NCBI GenBank assembly: GCA_944321015.1
Contig: CALUJS010000007.1
Span: 1-64,000 of the forward strand
Length of the DNA: 64,000 nt
From: an uncultured Phocaeicola sp.
GTDB taxonomy: Bacteria > Bacteroidota > Bacteroidia > Bacteroidales > Bacteroidaceae
Direction: 5' to 3'
Shown one piece after another: positions 1-8,830 of the stretch (the stretch's first letter is position 1; each line of letters opens with the position of its first letter). The notes beneath the pieces were generated by a model. The model worked only from the letters and a program-made list of their open reading frames with translations. It was not told where the DNA came from and searched no databases. Made by a program: the position numbers and the translations under genes.

Positions 1-74
1 CGGGGTCGAACCGGGATGGATTTTACTCCACTGGTGTTTGAGACCAGCGCGTCTACCGATTCCGCCATCTGGGC
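1..74 (-). tRNA. tRNA-Leu (anticodon CAA), 3' end cut by window start
   Basis: Read on the minus strand, the sequence begins GCCCAGA at position 74. It shows a D-arm (GGCGGAATCGGTAGACGC), an anticodon stem CTGGT/ACCAG with the loop CTCAAAC, a long class II variable arm and the start of a T-arm (GGTTCGA). The loop gives anticodon CAA, which reads TTG leucine codons, and the long variable arm fits leucine. The acceptor 3' strand lies outside the window. A well-formed promoter lies just upstream (93-123). Confidence 0.93.
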
Positions 75-92
75 ATTATTTCAAATGCGTTG

Positions 93-123
93 CAAAGGTA
101 GTGCTTATTTTTGATTGTGCAAA
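93..123 (-). promoter_or_regulatory. Bacteroidales-type promoter for tRNA-Leu
   Basis: On the minus strand there is TTTG (123-120), a 19-bp spacer and TACCTTTG (100-93). This matches the known Bacteroidales sigma-ABfr consensus TTTG/N19-21/TAnnTTTG. It sits about 20 bp upstream of the tRNA 5' end. Confidence 0.75.
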
Positions 124-194
124 CTATCGGAACGCTTTTTTTCATGAAACTGTGCCAAAGGCATATGAAACGGGTGGAATCGTATGAAATCGGT

Positions 195-626
195 TTAATC
201 TTTGCTTTGTTTCTTGAGCAAGTCGCGGATTTCGGTCAGCAGAATTTCCTCTTTGGTAGGTTGTGGTTGGGGAGCGGGAGCCGGAGCTTCCTTTTTCCTG
301 CTCAGTTTCCCGACGGCGCGTATCATGACGAAGATGGACAGGGCGATGATTAAGAAGTCGACAATGTTTTGAATAAACATGCCGTAGTTCAGCATGACGG
401 CTGCTGCCACTTCGTTTCCGTTTTCCACCACGGCGGGTTTCAGTTCCAAAGCCAAATCTTTGAAGTTTACTCCACCCAGCAGGATGCCGAGCGGAGGCAT
501 GATGATGTCGGCCACCAACGAACTGACAATCTTGCCGAATGCGCCGCCGATGATAACACCGACTGCCATGTCAACCACGTTGCCCTTCAGAGCAAATGCT
601 TTAAAGTCTTTCAGAAAACCATTCAT
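195..626 (-). CDS. mscL: Large-conductance mechanosensitive channel MscL
   Basis: MscL is an inner-membrane pore that opens under high membrane tension and releases solutes during hypo-osmotic shock. The 143-aa product has the conserved amphipathic start ([20 protein letters not shown]), a first membrane helix with the [23 protein letters not shown] gate region split across residues 22-45, a periplasmic loop, and a second helix ([20 protein letters not shown]). A Pro/Ala/Gln-rich linker leads to the C-terminal bundle helix ([12 protein letters not shown]). Length is normal for the family. It is a single gene with a possible promoter at 729-760. Confidence 0.97.
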   Translation of the reverse strand: MNGFLKDFKAFALKGNVVDMAVGVIIGGAFGKIVSSLVADIIMPPLGILLGGVNFKDLALELKPAVVENGNEVAAAVMLNYGMFIQNIVDFLIIALSIFVMIRAVGKLSRKKEAPAPAPQPQPTKEEILLTEIRDLLKKQSKD

Positions 627-728
627 GTTGCGTGTTGTTTTGAAGTTAGTATATAATATGATGTTTAGCCTTTGACGAAATCGGTCGGGATGGTCCTGCT
701 GCAGCGGGCGGATACATTGCTCTTGTTA

Positions 729-760
729 CAAAGGAAACGAAATTTGACGAAAGTCGCAAA
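729..760 (-). promoter_or_regulatory. Possible promoter for mscL
   Basis: On the minus strand, TTTG (760-757), a 20-bp spacer and TTCCTTTG (736-729) differ from the Bacteroidales consensus only in the second base of TAnnTTTG. It lies about 100 bp upstream of the mscL start. Confidence 0.4.
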
Positions 761-851
761 CATGCGTTAGAAAAAAATTGCAAAACCTAACACTTGCGGC
801 GTCGAGCCCGTTTTTTTCATGGCTCCCCCTAACTTTGTTTTGCAGAAAAAC

Positions 852-883
852 TTTGTGAGAGGAATCGATTACCGTTATCTTTG
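852..883 (+). promoter_or_regulatory. Bacteroidales-type promoter for manC
   Basis: TTTG at 852-855, a 20-bp spacer and TATCTTTG at 876-883 form a perfect match to the Bacteroidales consensus. Transcription would start near 890, giving manC a leader of about 25 nt. Confidence 0.75.
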
Positions 884-914
884 CCCTGATGATAATCTTA
901 AATAAAGAGCAGCT

Positions 915-2006
915 ATGACACCGAACAGCAAAAACAACTATTGTGTGATTATGGCAGGTGGCATCGGCAGCCGGTTCTGGCCGCGTAGCTGTCAAAAACT
1001 GCCCAAGCAATTCCTCGACTTTCTCGGCACCGGACGCACGCTGTTGCAAAACACGTATGACCGCTTTGCAAAAATTGTCCCTCCCGAACATATTTTCGTG
1101 ATTACCCATACCGACTATGGCGACATCGTGGCCCGGCAATTGCCTGCGCTTCCGCAGGAAAACATCCTGAAGGAGCCGGCCAACCGCAATACCGCGCCGG
1201 CTGTGGCATGGGCGGCCTATCATTTGCGCGCGCTCAATCCCGACGCATGCATGGTGGTGACGCCCACCGACCAATATATCATGAAAGAAGGCGTGTTTGC
1301 CGAGGCCATCCTGCGCGGACTGGACTACGTGGCGCGTGTGCCCCATCTGCTCACCGTGGGCATTCCGGCCATTTATCCCGACACGAATTTCGGTTACATC
1401 CAAGTGGACGAAAAGCTCGACTGCGACATCTATCGGGTGAAGAGCTTTACCGAAAAACCGGAGCTGGAATTTGCCAAGTTCTTCGTGGAAAGCGGTGAGT
1501 TCTATTGGAATTCGGGCCTTTTCCTCTGGCATGTGGACGCCATCCTGGAGGCCATGAAGCGTCTTGTGCCGGATATAGGTCAGCTGATAGCCGAGGCCGA
1601 CAACGCGCCTTCGTTTCTGAAGTACGAACAACAATATGTCAATCAGGTTTACGGCTCGTCGCCCAACATTTCGTTGGACTATGGCGTACTGGAAAAGTCG
1701 GAACACGTGGATGTGCTTATCGGCGATTTCGGATGGCGCGACATTGGCGGATGGAACACGCTCTATGAGATGGCTCCCAAGGATCGTGACCAAAACGTGG
1801 TGCTTGGCACGCGTGCCCTGATGTATAATTGCAAGGACAATCTTGTGTCGCTGCCGGGCAATCGCGTGGTGGTGATGAAGGATTTGGACGGCTATCTCGT
1901 GACCGAGGAAAACGGCGTGCTGATGATATGCCGGCGTGACGACGCGGCAGCCGTGCGCCAGTTCCGCAACGACGTGCAGATGAAAATGGGTGAGGAATAC
2001 CTCTGA
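915..2006 (+). CDS. manC: Mannose-1-phosphate guanylyltransferase
   Basis: This enzyme makes GDP-mannose from mannose-1-phosphate and GTP, supplying mannose and fucose for surface polysaccharides. The N-terminus has the nucleotidyltransferase signature MAGGIGSRFWPRS (residues about 13-25) followed by the conserved PKQFLDF motif. NRNTAPAVAWAA, VTPTDQYI and FTEKPELE are also typical. At 363 aa it is the short monofunctional form without the C-terminal phosphomannose isomerase domain. It has its own promoter (852-883) and a terminator (2045-2090), so it is probably monocistronic. Confidence 0.95.
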   Translation: MTPNSKNNYCVIMAGGIGSRFWPRSCQKLPKQFLDFLGTGRTLLQNTYDRFAKIVPPEHIFVITHTDYGDIVARQLPALPQENILKEPANRNTAPAVAWAAYHLRALNPDACMVVTPTDQYIMKEGVFAEAILRGLDYVARVPHLLTVGIPAIYPDTNFGYIQVDEKLDCDIYRVKSFTEKPELEFAKFFVESGEFYWNSGLFLWHVDAILEAMKRLVPDIGQLIAEADNAPSFLKYEQQYVNQVYGSSPNISLDYGVLEKSEHVDVLIGDFGWRDIGGWNTLYEMAPKDRDQNVVLGTRALMYNCKDNLVSLPGNRVVVMKDLDGYLVTEENGVLMICRRDDAAAVRQFRNDVQMKMGEEYL

Positions 2007-2044
2007 TTGCAGACATGTGTGCGGAGCAACCCAAAGGTGTTTGA

Positions 2045-2090
2045 AGAAACGGACTAATGCGATTGGAATTTGGTCCGTTTCTTTTGTTTT
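2045..2090 (+). terminator. Rho-independent terminator after manC
   Basis: Stem GAAACGGAC (2046-2054) pairs with GTCCGTTTC (2073-2081), followed by a T-rich tail. Confidence 0.7.
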
Positions 2091-2193
2091 CTGTTTTTTT
2101 ACTATGCTTGTGCCGTTTTTACGATATTCCGATACAGTTTAACAGCAAAACGCGTTATTTTGGCTTCAAAATGACGCGATGTAAAGAATTACT

Positions 2194-4518
2194 ATGAAAC
2201 GATATATAACCCTGTGCCGGGCAGCTTGCCTGGTGGTTCTGTTTTGCGCGTCGTTTCCGGCCGCCGCGCAAACGTTGTCAGGACGACTGACCGATGAGCA
2301 AAATCAACCATTGCCTTATGCCAACGTGGCTCTGCTCTCTCTGCCCGATTCCACGTTCGTGGCAGGTGCCATCACCGACGAGCAGGGACATTTCACGCTG
2401 ACGAGCGATATGCAGTCCGGGTTGGTCCGCATCTCTTCGGTGGGCTATGCCACGGTTTACAAAGAGGCACGTGCCGACATGGGCGTCATTGTGATGCAAC
2501 CCGATGCGCGCATGTTGCAGGAAGTCGTGGTGAAAAGCCGCCTGCCCGTGACCCGCATTTCGGGCGATGCGCTGGTCACCACCGTGCAGGGTAGCGTGTT
2601 GGCGGATGCCGGTTCGGCTGCCGACGTGTTGGCGCGCGTTCCCGCCGTTATCCGCAAGGACGATTCTTTTGAAGTGTTTGGCAAAGGCGCGCCGCTCATC
2701 TACATCAACGGTCGCAAAGTGCGCAGCGCGGACGAACTGGAACAACTCAACTCGTCCGACATCCGGCAGGTGGAGGTGGTGACCAATCCCGGCGCGCGCT
2801 ACGACGCGTCGGTGAAGTCCGTTGTCCGCATCCGCACGGTGAAGCGCAAGGGCGACGGCTTCGGTTTCGATGTGCGCTCCACCTATAGTTATGCAGAGAA
2901 AAGCCAATGGCACGAGCAGGCCAATCTGAACTACCGACATAACGACCTGGACCTCTTCGGCTCGCTCACGTATCGCCGGAACACCCGCTTGCAGGATTCC
3001 CGCATCAGCCAGGAAACGCAGGCCGATGCACTATGGCAACAGGAGAACACGATGGACACCGAGTCGCTGCGCGAGCGCGTGGAAGCCGTGGCGGGGTGGA
3101 ACTATGCTTTTGGGCGGGAACATTCGCTCGGTATGCGTTACAGCCTGCTGGCCACGCCGAAAGACCGTGTGGCGTCGGCGATAGCAAGCGAAGTGTGGAA
3201 GGACGGAGCGTTCTACGACACGTGGACATCGCAAAGCCGGAACGAGGGCGACCATCGCCCCACCCATCAGCTGAACGCCTATTACAGCGGCAAGGCGGGC
3301 CGCCTCTCGATTGACTGGGATGCCGATTACTACGGCGGCAAGAGCGACACGCGCAATTTCACCCACGAGGACAGCCGGGAGCAGGAAAGCCGCGACGTGA
3401 ACTCCGTCAACCGCATCGACAACCGTCTGTTTGCCACCAAGCTGGCCCTCTCGCATCCGCTGGGAGGCGGCACGCTGGCTTTCGGCGGAGAATATTCTCT
3501 GACGCACCGACGCGACGACTATCTGAGCGCGAACGCCATCCTTCCCACGTCGCGCAGCAAAATCAGGGAGCAGAACACGGCGGCCTACGTGGAATACAGC
3601 CGCACGTTCGCCCTCGGCGCGCTCACAGCGGGCTTGCGCTACGAGCATGTCACCTTCGATTTCTATGAAAACGGGCAACGCAGCGACGACCGGAGCCGAC
3701 GCTACGACGATGTGTTTCCCAATGTATCCTACGCCACGCAGTTGGGCGACCTTCAGCTGCAAGCCTCCTATACGGCAAAGATTGAGCGTCCTTCCTATCA
3801 ATACCTGAGCAACAACGTGAACTATGTCAACCGCTTCACATTGCAGACCGGCAATCCCGCATTGAAACCTACCGTCATCCACGACGTGTCGCTCAATGCC
3901 GCCTGGCGGTTCTTGGTCGCCATGGTGAGCTACCAGCGCCGCACGGACGACATCATCTATTGGGGCGAACAGACGGCCGACGACGAGGCGGTGACGATGG
4001 TGGGCAACAAAAACATAGGCTGCATCCCGATGCTGACGGCCTACGTCGGGGCCACGCCCACCGTCGGATGTTGGTCGCCCAACGTGGGCGTGGGGCTGAG
4101 CAAGCAGTGGCTCACGCTGGAGACCGCCGTGGGAAACAAACCGATGGACAAGCCGATGTGGACGGTCGAGTGGGGCAACACGTTCTCCTTTCCCCGCAGG
4201 TGGCGGGTGGGTATCGACCTTTCCTATCAAGGGAAGGGATATTATCAGAACGTCTACATGTCGCGCGACATGCTCGCCTGCAACGTGTCGGTCAGGAAGT
4301 CGTGGCTGGACGATGCGCTGAGCGTGGAATTGCGTGGCAACGACCTGTTCCACAGCCGAAAGGACGGCAACGTCGTCCAAGTAGACCGCCTGCGGGTGGA
4401 CCAGCGCAACACCATCAACAGCCGTGAGTACGTCCTTACACTGCGCTATAAGTTCAATTCTGCCAAGAATAAATACAAAGGCAAGGGCGCAGGGCGGGAA
4501 GAAATCAAACGCTTCTGA
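2194..4518 (+). CDS. Outer-membrane beta-barrel protein (TonB-dependent-receptor-like)
   Basis: The 774-aa product has a signal peptide (residues 1-25, ending FPAAAQ) and a carboxypeptidase-regulatory-like beta-sandwich (about 27-105: LSGRLTDEQNQPLPYANV). A plug-like region follows (about 110-215, with PLIYINGRKV and NPGARYDASVKSVV), then a long C-terminal barrel rich in aromatic strands ending ELRYKF-like (LTLRYKFNSAK). This fits the Bacteroidota outer-membrane beta-barrel family related to TonB receptors but shorter than SusC. No SusD partner is nearby and the substrate is unknown. No G-tract is present near its start, unlike the two SusC genes. Confidence 0.85.
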   Translation: MKRYITLCRAACLVVLFCASFPAAAQTLSGRLTDEQNQPLPYANVALLSLPDSTFVAGAITDEQGHFTLTSDMQSGLVRISSVGYATVYKEARADMGVIVMQPDARMLQEVVVKSRLPVTRISGDALVTTVQGSVLADAGSAADVLARVPAVIRKDDSFEVFGKGAPLIYINGRKVRSADELEQLNSSDIRQVEVVTNPGARYDASVKSVVRIRTVKRKGDGFGFDVRSTYSYAEKSQWHEQANLNYRHNDLDLFGSLTYRRNTRLQDSRISQETQADALWQQENTMDTESLRERVEAVAGWNYAFGREHSLGMRYSLLATPKDRVASAIASEVWKDGAFYDTWTSQSRNEGDHRPTHQLNAYYSGKAGRLSIDWDADYYGGKSDTRNFTHEDSREQESRDVNSVNRIDNRLFATKLALSHPLGGGTLAFGGEYSLTHRRDDYLSANAILPTSRSKIREQNTAAYVEYSRTFALGALTAGLRYEHVTFDFYENGQRSDDRSRRYDDVFPNVSYATQLGDLQLQASYTAKIERPSYQYLSNNVNYVNRFTLQTGNPALKPTVIHDVSLNAAWRFLVAMVSYQRRTDDIIYWGEQTADDEAVTMVGNKNIGCIPMLTAYVGATPTVGCWSPNVGVGLSKQWLTLETAVGNKPMDKPMWTVEWGNTFSFPRRWRVGIDLSYQGKGYYQNVYMSRDMLACNVSVRKSWLDDALSVELRGNDLFHSRKDGNVVQVDRLRVDQRNTINSREYVLTLRYKFNSAKNKYKGKGAGREEIKRF

Positions 4519-4565
4519 AAGTATTCTCCGGCTCGTTGCCCCGAAATACGTCCCGTTTTAGCCCT

Positions 4566-4672
4566 GATATTCCGGCTCGTGAGCGTGCATATCCCCGCTC
4601 GTGAGCGCACATATGGATGCTCGTTTCTGTCCATATGCACGCTCGCGGGCGGGAATATCAAGGCGTGCCGGA
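4566..4672. repeat. 22-bp palindromic repeat array A (about 4.5 units)
   Basis: ATAT boxes recur at exact 22-bp intervals, with units starting at 4566, 4588, 4610, 4632 and 4654. Each unit has the form NATATnnn followed by a CGCTCGTGAGCG-like palindrome. It fills the gap between the barrel protein gene and the LysO pair. It belongs to the same family as arrays B to H. Confidence 0.9.
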
Positions 4673-4744
4673 GGGTTTTATCCCAAGCTCTCTCCTGCGC
4701 GGAAGGAAAAAATGTCGTAATTTTGCGGCTCGCAAAACAATGAT

Positions 4745-5035
4745 ATGCCTATGTTCATCGTCATCGGATTCATGTTGGCCGGCATTGCGGCCGGTTATCT
4801 GTTGCGCCGTTGCAGGGTGCGCGGCCTGTCGCAGGCCGTCACGGCGCTCATCTGGCTGTTGCTCTTCCTGCTGGGCTGGGAGGTGGGAAGCAACCGGCAG
4901 CTCATGGCCGCCCTCCCGCGGCTGGGAGGCGAGGCCCTGCTTCTGTCGACCGCAGGCACGCTGGGGAGCGTGCTGGCCGCATGGGCGTTGTGGACAGTGA
5001 TGCGGCGCAAGGCCGGGAAAGGGGGCGGACGATGA
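4745..5035 (+). CDS. LysO-type transporter, N-terminal half
   Basis: This 96-aa membrane protein resembles the N-terminal part of the lysine exporter LysO (DUF340). It has three hydrophobic helices (residues about 2-18, 29-46 and 60-83), including the LLFLLGWEVGSN segment. In Escherichia coli, LysO is a single chain of about 300 aa. Here the N-terminal and C-terminal halves are separate genes that overlap by ATGA at 5032-5035, so they are probably co-translated and assemble together. Function as a lysine exporter is inferred from family membership. Confidence 0.8.
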   Translation: MPMFIVIGFMLAGIAAGYLLRRCRVRGLSQAVTALIWLLLFLLGWEVGSNRQLMAALPRLGGEALLLSTAGTLGSVLAAWALWTVMRRKAGKGGGR

Positions 5036-5631
5036 AGGGAAGTCTGATTATCGTGGGATTCTTCCTGCTCGGCATGGGAGCCGGACGCTGGTGTGGGCTT
5101 CCGTCCGACTGGCCGCTGGCCGATGTCAGTTTCATCACGCTCTGTGCGCTGATGGCGTGCGTGGGTTTCAGCGTGGGGCACGACCCGGATACGCTGGCCC
5201 GTTTCCGCGCGCTGAATCCGGGCTTGGCTTTGCTCCCCCTGTGCACCATCGTCGGCACGTTGGCCGGATGTGCGGCCGCCAGCCTGCTCACTCCCCACTC
5301 GGCCGCCGAGGGAATGGCCGTTGGCGCGGGCTTTGGCTATTATTCCCTTTCCAGCATCCTCATTACCGGAAGCAAGGGGGCGGCGCTGGGCACGGTGGCC
5401 CTCATATCAAACATCATCCGTGAAATCATCACCCTGCTTTGCGCTCCGTTGCTGGCCCGATGGTTCGGCACGTTGGCTCCGATTGCGGCGGGCGGGGCCA
5501 CTACGGCCGACACCACGCTGCCCGTCATTATCCGTTCTTCGGGAAACGACATGGCCGTGGTGTCCATCTATCATGGTTTTGTGGTGGATTTCAGCGTTCC
5601 CTTTCTGGTCACGTTTCTGTGCAGCCTGTAA
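5032..5631 (+). CDS. LysO family lysine exporter, C-terminal half
   Basis: The 199-aa hydrophobic protein contains the conserved LysO core (VGAGFGYYSLSSILIT and GTVALISNIIREIITL) and a polar segment SSGNDMAVVSIYHGFVVDFSVP near the C-terminus (split for length: SSGNDMAVV, then SIYHGFVVDFSVP). The start at 5032 is chosen because it overlaps the stop of the preceding half gene (ATGA) and begins directly with a membrane helix. The expected role is export of L-lysine or its toxic analogues across the inner membrane. A strong bidirectional hairpin follows. Confidence 0.88.
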   Translation: MKGSLIIVGFFLLGMGAGRWCGLPSDWPLADVSFITLCALMACVGFSVGHDPDTLARFRALNPGLALLPLCTIVGTLAGCAAASLLTPHSAAEGMAVGAGFGYYSLSSILITGSKGAALGTVALISNIIREIITLLCAPLLARWFGTLAPIAAGGATTADTTLPVIIRSSGNDMAVVSIYHGFVVDFSVPFLVTFLCSL

Positions 5632-5650
5632 CCGGCAGGGACAAAATAAA

Positions 5651-5705
5651 GCGGGAAGTCCGCATCGGTTTGCTGTACGCGATGCAGGCTTCCCGCCGTT
5701 TTTAT
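5651..5705. terminator. Bidirectional terminator between lysO and FKBP genes
   Basis: GCGGGAAG (5651-5658) pairs with CTTCCCGC (5689-5696), with further pairing of GCATCG and CGATGC inside and a T-run after. It lies between convergent genes. Confidence 0.8.
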
Positions 5706-5723
5706 TGCCGGATGTCCCGGTTG

Positions 5724-6602
5724 TTATTTCTTCTTGTTCGTGTCTTCGATTTCAATCAGTTCCACCTCGAACACCAAGGTCGAGAACGGTTTGATTTTAC
5801 CCGTTTCGCGGGCGCCGTATGCCAGTTCCTGCGGAATGAAGAGTTGCCACTTGGAACCTACGGGCATCAGCTGCAATGCCTCGCCCCAACCTTTGATGAC
5901 CTGGCCTACGCCGAAGGTGATGGGGTTCTTGCGTTTGTAGGAGCTGTCGAACTCGGTGCCGTCAATCAGCGTGCCTTTGTAGTGTACCTTCACGCGTGAG
6001 GTGGCCGTCGGTTTCTCGCCGGTTCCCTCTACCAGCACTTTATATTGCAGGCCGCTCGGCGTGGTCTGCACGCCTTCCTTGGTCTTGTTCTCGGCCAGGA
6101 ACTTCTCGTTCTCGGCTTTATAGTCGGCATATTGCTCGGCCAGATATTCGGCGCGGATGCGCTCCATGTTGCCTTGCAGGTAAGTCACGGCGCTGTCGAG
6201 CGACATCGAGGTGTTCTCTTCCAACGCTGCGGCAATGAAGCCCGACAGGAAGTTGTCGTCATTAACCACGCGCAGGGAGTCGCTGCCGCCGAGGTCGTAG
6301 TTGAAACGGTCCAGCATGCCCTTCACCTGTTGGCCGATTTGCACGCCGGTATAGTAGGCACGTTGTTGCTCGTTGTCGGCGGCCTTTACGCCGGCCTTCA
6401 GTCCGCGGATGAAGTCTTTCATCTGTGCGGAGTCGAGTCCCACTTGTTGTTCCAGATAGGGACGCAGACCTCTCGTCTGTGCCACGCCGGCGGCATATGA
6501 CAACGTGTCAACGCCCGATTTGAAAGTAGCCTGAGGTGCGCTCCCCGTACATGAAGCGAGCGCGGCCGAGGCAATCACCAATGCAATACCTAGTTTTTTC
6601 AT
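5724..6602 (-). CDS. FKBP-type peptidyl-prolyl cis-trans isomerase, lipoprotein
   Basis: The product speeds proline isomerisation during protein folding outside the cytoplasm. It is 292 aa, with a lipoprotein signal (LASC around residue 17), an N-terminal helical dimerisation region with FKBP-N features (residues about 25-170), and a C-terminal FKBP domain. The FKBP domain is marked by VKVHYKGTLIDGTEFDSSY, the VIKGWGEAL loop and the final LVFEVELIEI strand. It lies 61 bp downstream of a second FKBP gene on the same strand, so the two probably form an operon resembling Mip/FkpA-type periplasmic chaperones. Confidence 0.95.
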   Translation of the reverse strand: MKKLGIALVIASAALASCTGSAPQATFKSGVDTLSYAAGVAQTRGLRPYLEQQVGLDSAQMKDFIRGLKAGVKAADNEQQRAYYTGVQIGQQVKGMLDRFNYDLGGSDSLRVVNDDNFLSGFIAAALEENTSMSLDSAVTYLQGNMERIRAEYLAEQYADYKAENEKFLAENKTKEGVQTTPSGLQYKVLVEGTGEKPTATSRVKVHYKGTLIDGTEFDSSYKRKNPITFGVGQVIKGWGEALQLMPVGSKWQLFIPQELAYGARETGKIKPFSTLVFEVELIEIEDTNKKK

Positions 6603-6663
6603 TTGCTTTATTGTTTTGTTATGGATTATGTTTTGTTATGTTGCTTGTCGGCGGGAACAGGCG

Positions 6664-7248
6664 TCAGAGCACCTCCAACAGCTCGACTTCAAAAATCAGC
6701 GTGCTGTGCGGCGGAATCATTTCGCCTGCTCCGGCGGCTCCGTAAGCCAGTTCCGAAGGGATGTAGAGTTTCCATTTGGCTCCTTCGCTCATGAGCTGGA
6801 GTGCCTCGACCCATCCCTTGATGACTTGGTTCACACCGAAAACGGCCGGTTGTCCGCGACGGACGGAGCTGTCAAACAGCGTGCCGTCGATGAGCGTACC
6901 CTCGTAGTGGCAACGCACCTGGTCGGTGGCTTTCGGCTGCTTGCCGTTGCCTTCGCGGATGACTTCATACTGCAATCCGCTGGGAAGGACTTTCACGTTG
7001 GGGTTCTTCTTGTTTTCCTCCAGAAAGGCTTTCCCTTTCTCGATGTTCTCTGCGTTGATGCGAGCTTCCAGCTGCTCGAAGTATTCATTGACTATCTGGC
7101 GGGCTTCGGTGTGCGAAATGGCCGGTGTGGCTCCGGTGAGCACATCTTTCACGGCCTGAGCAAAATCTTCCACGTTGAGGTCATTGGTGCCCATGCCTTT
7201 CAGGTTCTGCCCGATGCCCAGCCCGATGGAGTAACTGAATTTGTCCAT
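6664..7248 (-). CDS. FKBP-type peptidyl-prolyl cis-trans isomerase
   Basis: The 194-aa product has the same layout as its neighbour, an FKBP-N helical part then an FKBP catalytic domain (VRCHYEGTLIDGTLFDSS, VIKGWVEALQ, PHSTLIFEVELL). It lacks an obvious signal peptide: the N-terminus MDKFSYSIGLGIGQNLKG begins directly in the FKBP-N domain. It may therefore be cytoplasmic, unlike the lipoprotein copy. A TACCTTTG -7 element lies on the minus strand at 7302-7295, about 50 bp upstream, though I could not place a -33 element. It is the first gene of the pair. Confidence 0.93.
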   Translation of the reverse strand: MDKFSYSIGLGIGQNLKGMGTNDLNVEDFAQAVKDVLTGATPAISHTEARQIVNEYFEQLEARINAENIEKGKAFLEENKKNPNVKVLPSGLQYEVIREGNGKQPKATDQVRCHYEGTLIDGTLFDSSVRRGQPAVFGVNQVIKGWVEALQLMSEGAKWKLYIPSELAYGAAGAGEMIPPHSTLIFEVELLEVL

Positions 7249-7390
7249 GTCTGCAATTTAAAAGGTTGATAATGTATTTCTTTTTGAAACGGTGCAAAGG
7301 TAGCTGAATATTTGCATGAAACGTGGCGCGCATAGCCGTTTTTTTCATAAATTTGCCTTAAAGTCTTAAAAATAAAAGGAGGGAAAGACC

Positions 7391-8098
7391 ATGAAAAAGA
7401 AGAAAATCGTGATTCTGACCGGAGCCGGCATGAGCGCGGAGAGCGGCATCAAGACATTCCGCGACTCTGACGGCCTGTGGGAGAACTATCCCGTACAGCA
7501 AGTGGCAAGCATCGAAGGCTATGAGGAAAACCCGCGCCTGGTGCTCGACTTCTACAATGCGCGACGCAAGGAACTGCTCCGCACGGTGCCCAACCACGGG
7601 CACCTCAAGGTGGCCGAACTGGAGAATTACTACGATGTCGCCGTCGTCACCCAAAACGTGGACAACCTGCACGAGCGTGCCGGAAGCTCGCACGTCATCC
7701 ACCTGCACGGCGAGCTGATGAAAGCCACGTCCAGCCGCAATCCCAACGACCCCGCTTGCATCTGCGACATCTCGCCGGAGCATCCGGAAATCCGTTTGGG
7801 CGACAAGGCGGCCGACGGCTCGCAGCTGCGCCCTTACATCGTGTGGTTCGGCGAAGCGGTTCCGCGCTTTGAGGACGCCATCCGCGAAGCCGAAACAGCC
7901 GACATCTTCATCATCATCGGCACATCCATGCAGGTCTATCCTGCCGCCGGACTCATACGCTACATCCGGCGCGGAATCCCCGTGTATGTCATTGACCCGA
8001 AAGTCGTGCCCGTGAGTTGCGCCTCGCCGGTGCACACCATCGCCAAAGGAGCTTCCGAGGGCATGGACGAACTTTTCAAAATCTTGTTAAAGGAATAA
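7391..8098 (+). CDS. cobB: Sir2-family NAD-dependent protein deacylase
   Basis: The product removes acyl groups from protein lysines using NAD. The 235 aa carry the sirtuin motifs GAGMSAESGI (about residues 11-20), TQNVDNLH and the catalytic HLHGE, followed by VWFGEAVP and IIGTSMQVYPAAG. The usual zinc site of four cysteines is incomplete: there is only one CxC (in PACICD), and the second cysteine pair normally just before the VWFGE motif is missing. It is 77 bp upstream of rubredoxin on the same strand. The protein substrate is unknown. Confidence 0.93.
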   Translation: MKKKKIVILTGAGMSAESGIKTFRDSDGLWENYPVQQVASIEGYEENPRLVLDFYNARRKELLRTVPNHGHLKVAELENYYDVAVVTQNVDNLHERAGSSHVIHLHGELMKATSSRNPNDPACICDISPEHPEIRLGDKAADGSQLRPYIVWFGEAVPRFEDAIREAETADIFIIIGTSMQVYPAAGLIRYIRRGIPVYVIDPKVVPVSCASPVHTIAKGASEGMDELFKILLKE

Positions 8099-8175
8099 AG
8101 GCGATTGCGAAATATTCGCTTCCTTTGTTCTACATAGTGATAACAAGCTAATTATTAACTTTAATCGACAAGCTT

Positions 8176-8340
8176 ATGAAGAAGTACATTTGTACCGTAT
8201 GTGATTGGGTGTACGACCCTGCAGTTGGCGACCCTGAGAGCGGCATTGCCGCAGGCACCGCATTTGAAGATCTTCCTGACGACTGGGTTTGTCCGGTCTG
8301 TGGCGTAGGTAAAGACGACTTCCAACCGGTGGAAGAATAA
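8176..8340 (+). CDS. Rubredoxin
   Basis: Rubredoxin is a small iron-only electron carrier used in oxygen and peroxide defence of anaerobes. The 54-aa product has the two CxxC knuckles ([10 protein letters not shown] near residue 6 and [11 protein letters not shown] near residue 39) and the [17 protein letters not shown] signature. The gene starts at ATG 8176 and ends at 8340; its length is typical. A hairpin terminator follows at 8357. The closeness of cytochrome bd genes (8.8 kb) fits a microaerobic stress theme, but they form a separate unit. Confidence 0.97.
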   Translation: MKKYICTVCDWVYDPAVGDPESGIAAGTAFEDLPDDWVCPVCGVGKDDFQPVEE

Positions 8341-8356
8341 ATACTCACTTGCAAGA

Positions 8357-8393
8357 AGGCTGTGTCCAACTTCGTTTGGGCGCAGCTTTTTTT
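8357..8393 (+). terminator. Terminator after rubredoxin
   Basis: GGCTGTGTCCAA pairs (with G-U pairs) with TTTGGGCGCAGC, followed by seven T residues. Confidence 0.7.
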
Positions 8394-8396
8394 CAA

Positions 8397-8528
8397 TCAT
8401 GCGAGGGGCTTTTGCTCATGTTGCGTATTATACAGAAAACCATATTCTCTTTGACATTCAGCATACCACTCTTTGACACGGGTTATTTGCTCCTGTATCT
8501 TTTGCGAGATTGGAAATCCTGACGGCAT
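8397..8528 (-). CDS. Possible small hypothetical protein or gene remnant
   Basis: The minus strand encodes 43 aa (MPSGFPISQKIQEQITRVKE then WYAECQREYGFLYNTQ and a short tail). The composition looks more protein-like than random, and the open frame extends further upstream, into array B, where the translation turns into repeat-derived sequence. I do not recognise a family. It could be the surviving C-terminus of a decayed gene or a chance frame. Confidence 0.22.
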   Translation of the reverse strand: MPSGFPISQKIQEQITRVKEWYAECQREYGFLYNTQHEQKPLA

Positions 8529-8595
8529 CACCTTGATGCTTTGCGTCTCCCGCTTTTTTGTTTCAAAAGCCGGAATAAGGGCCGGTTTGAGCGCG

Positions 8596-8675
8596 GATAT
8601 GGACACGTTCGGGCCGCAATATGCGCGCTCGCGAGCGGGGATATGTTCGCTCGCGGGCGGCAATATGGAACGGAA
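8596..8675. repeat. 22-bp palindromic repeat array B (3-4 units)
   Basis: Units start at 8596, 8618, 8640 and 8662, exactly 22 bp apart. The second unit carries the perfect palindrome CGCTCGCGAGCG. It lies in the gap between rubredoxin and cydA. The remainder of the gap up to 8830 holds a TACATTTG -7 element (8792-8799) likely serving cydA. Confidence 0.9.
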
Positions 8676-8830
8676 TTGCGGGCCGTGGCGGGACGCGCCG
8701 CATTCACATGCTCGGCGTGCGGATTGTCTCGTATTTGCATGTCGGGATGCTGTTTTTCGTCTTTTGACGATGCAGTTTACGGATTAATCCCTACATTTGT
8801 TCAATTCAACGTTTAAATAAGATTACAGCT

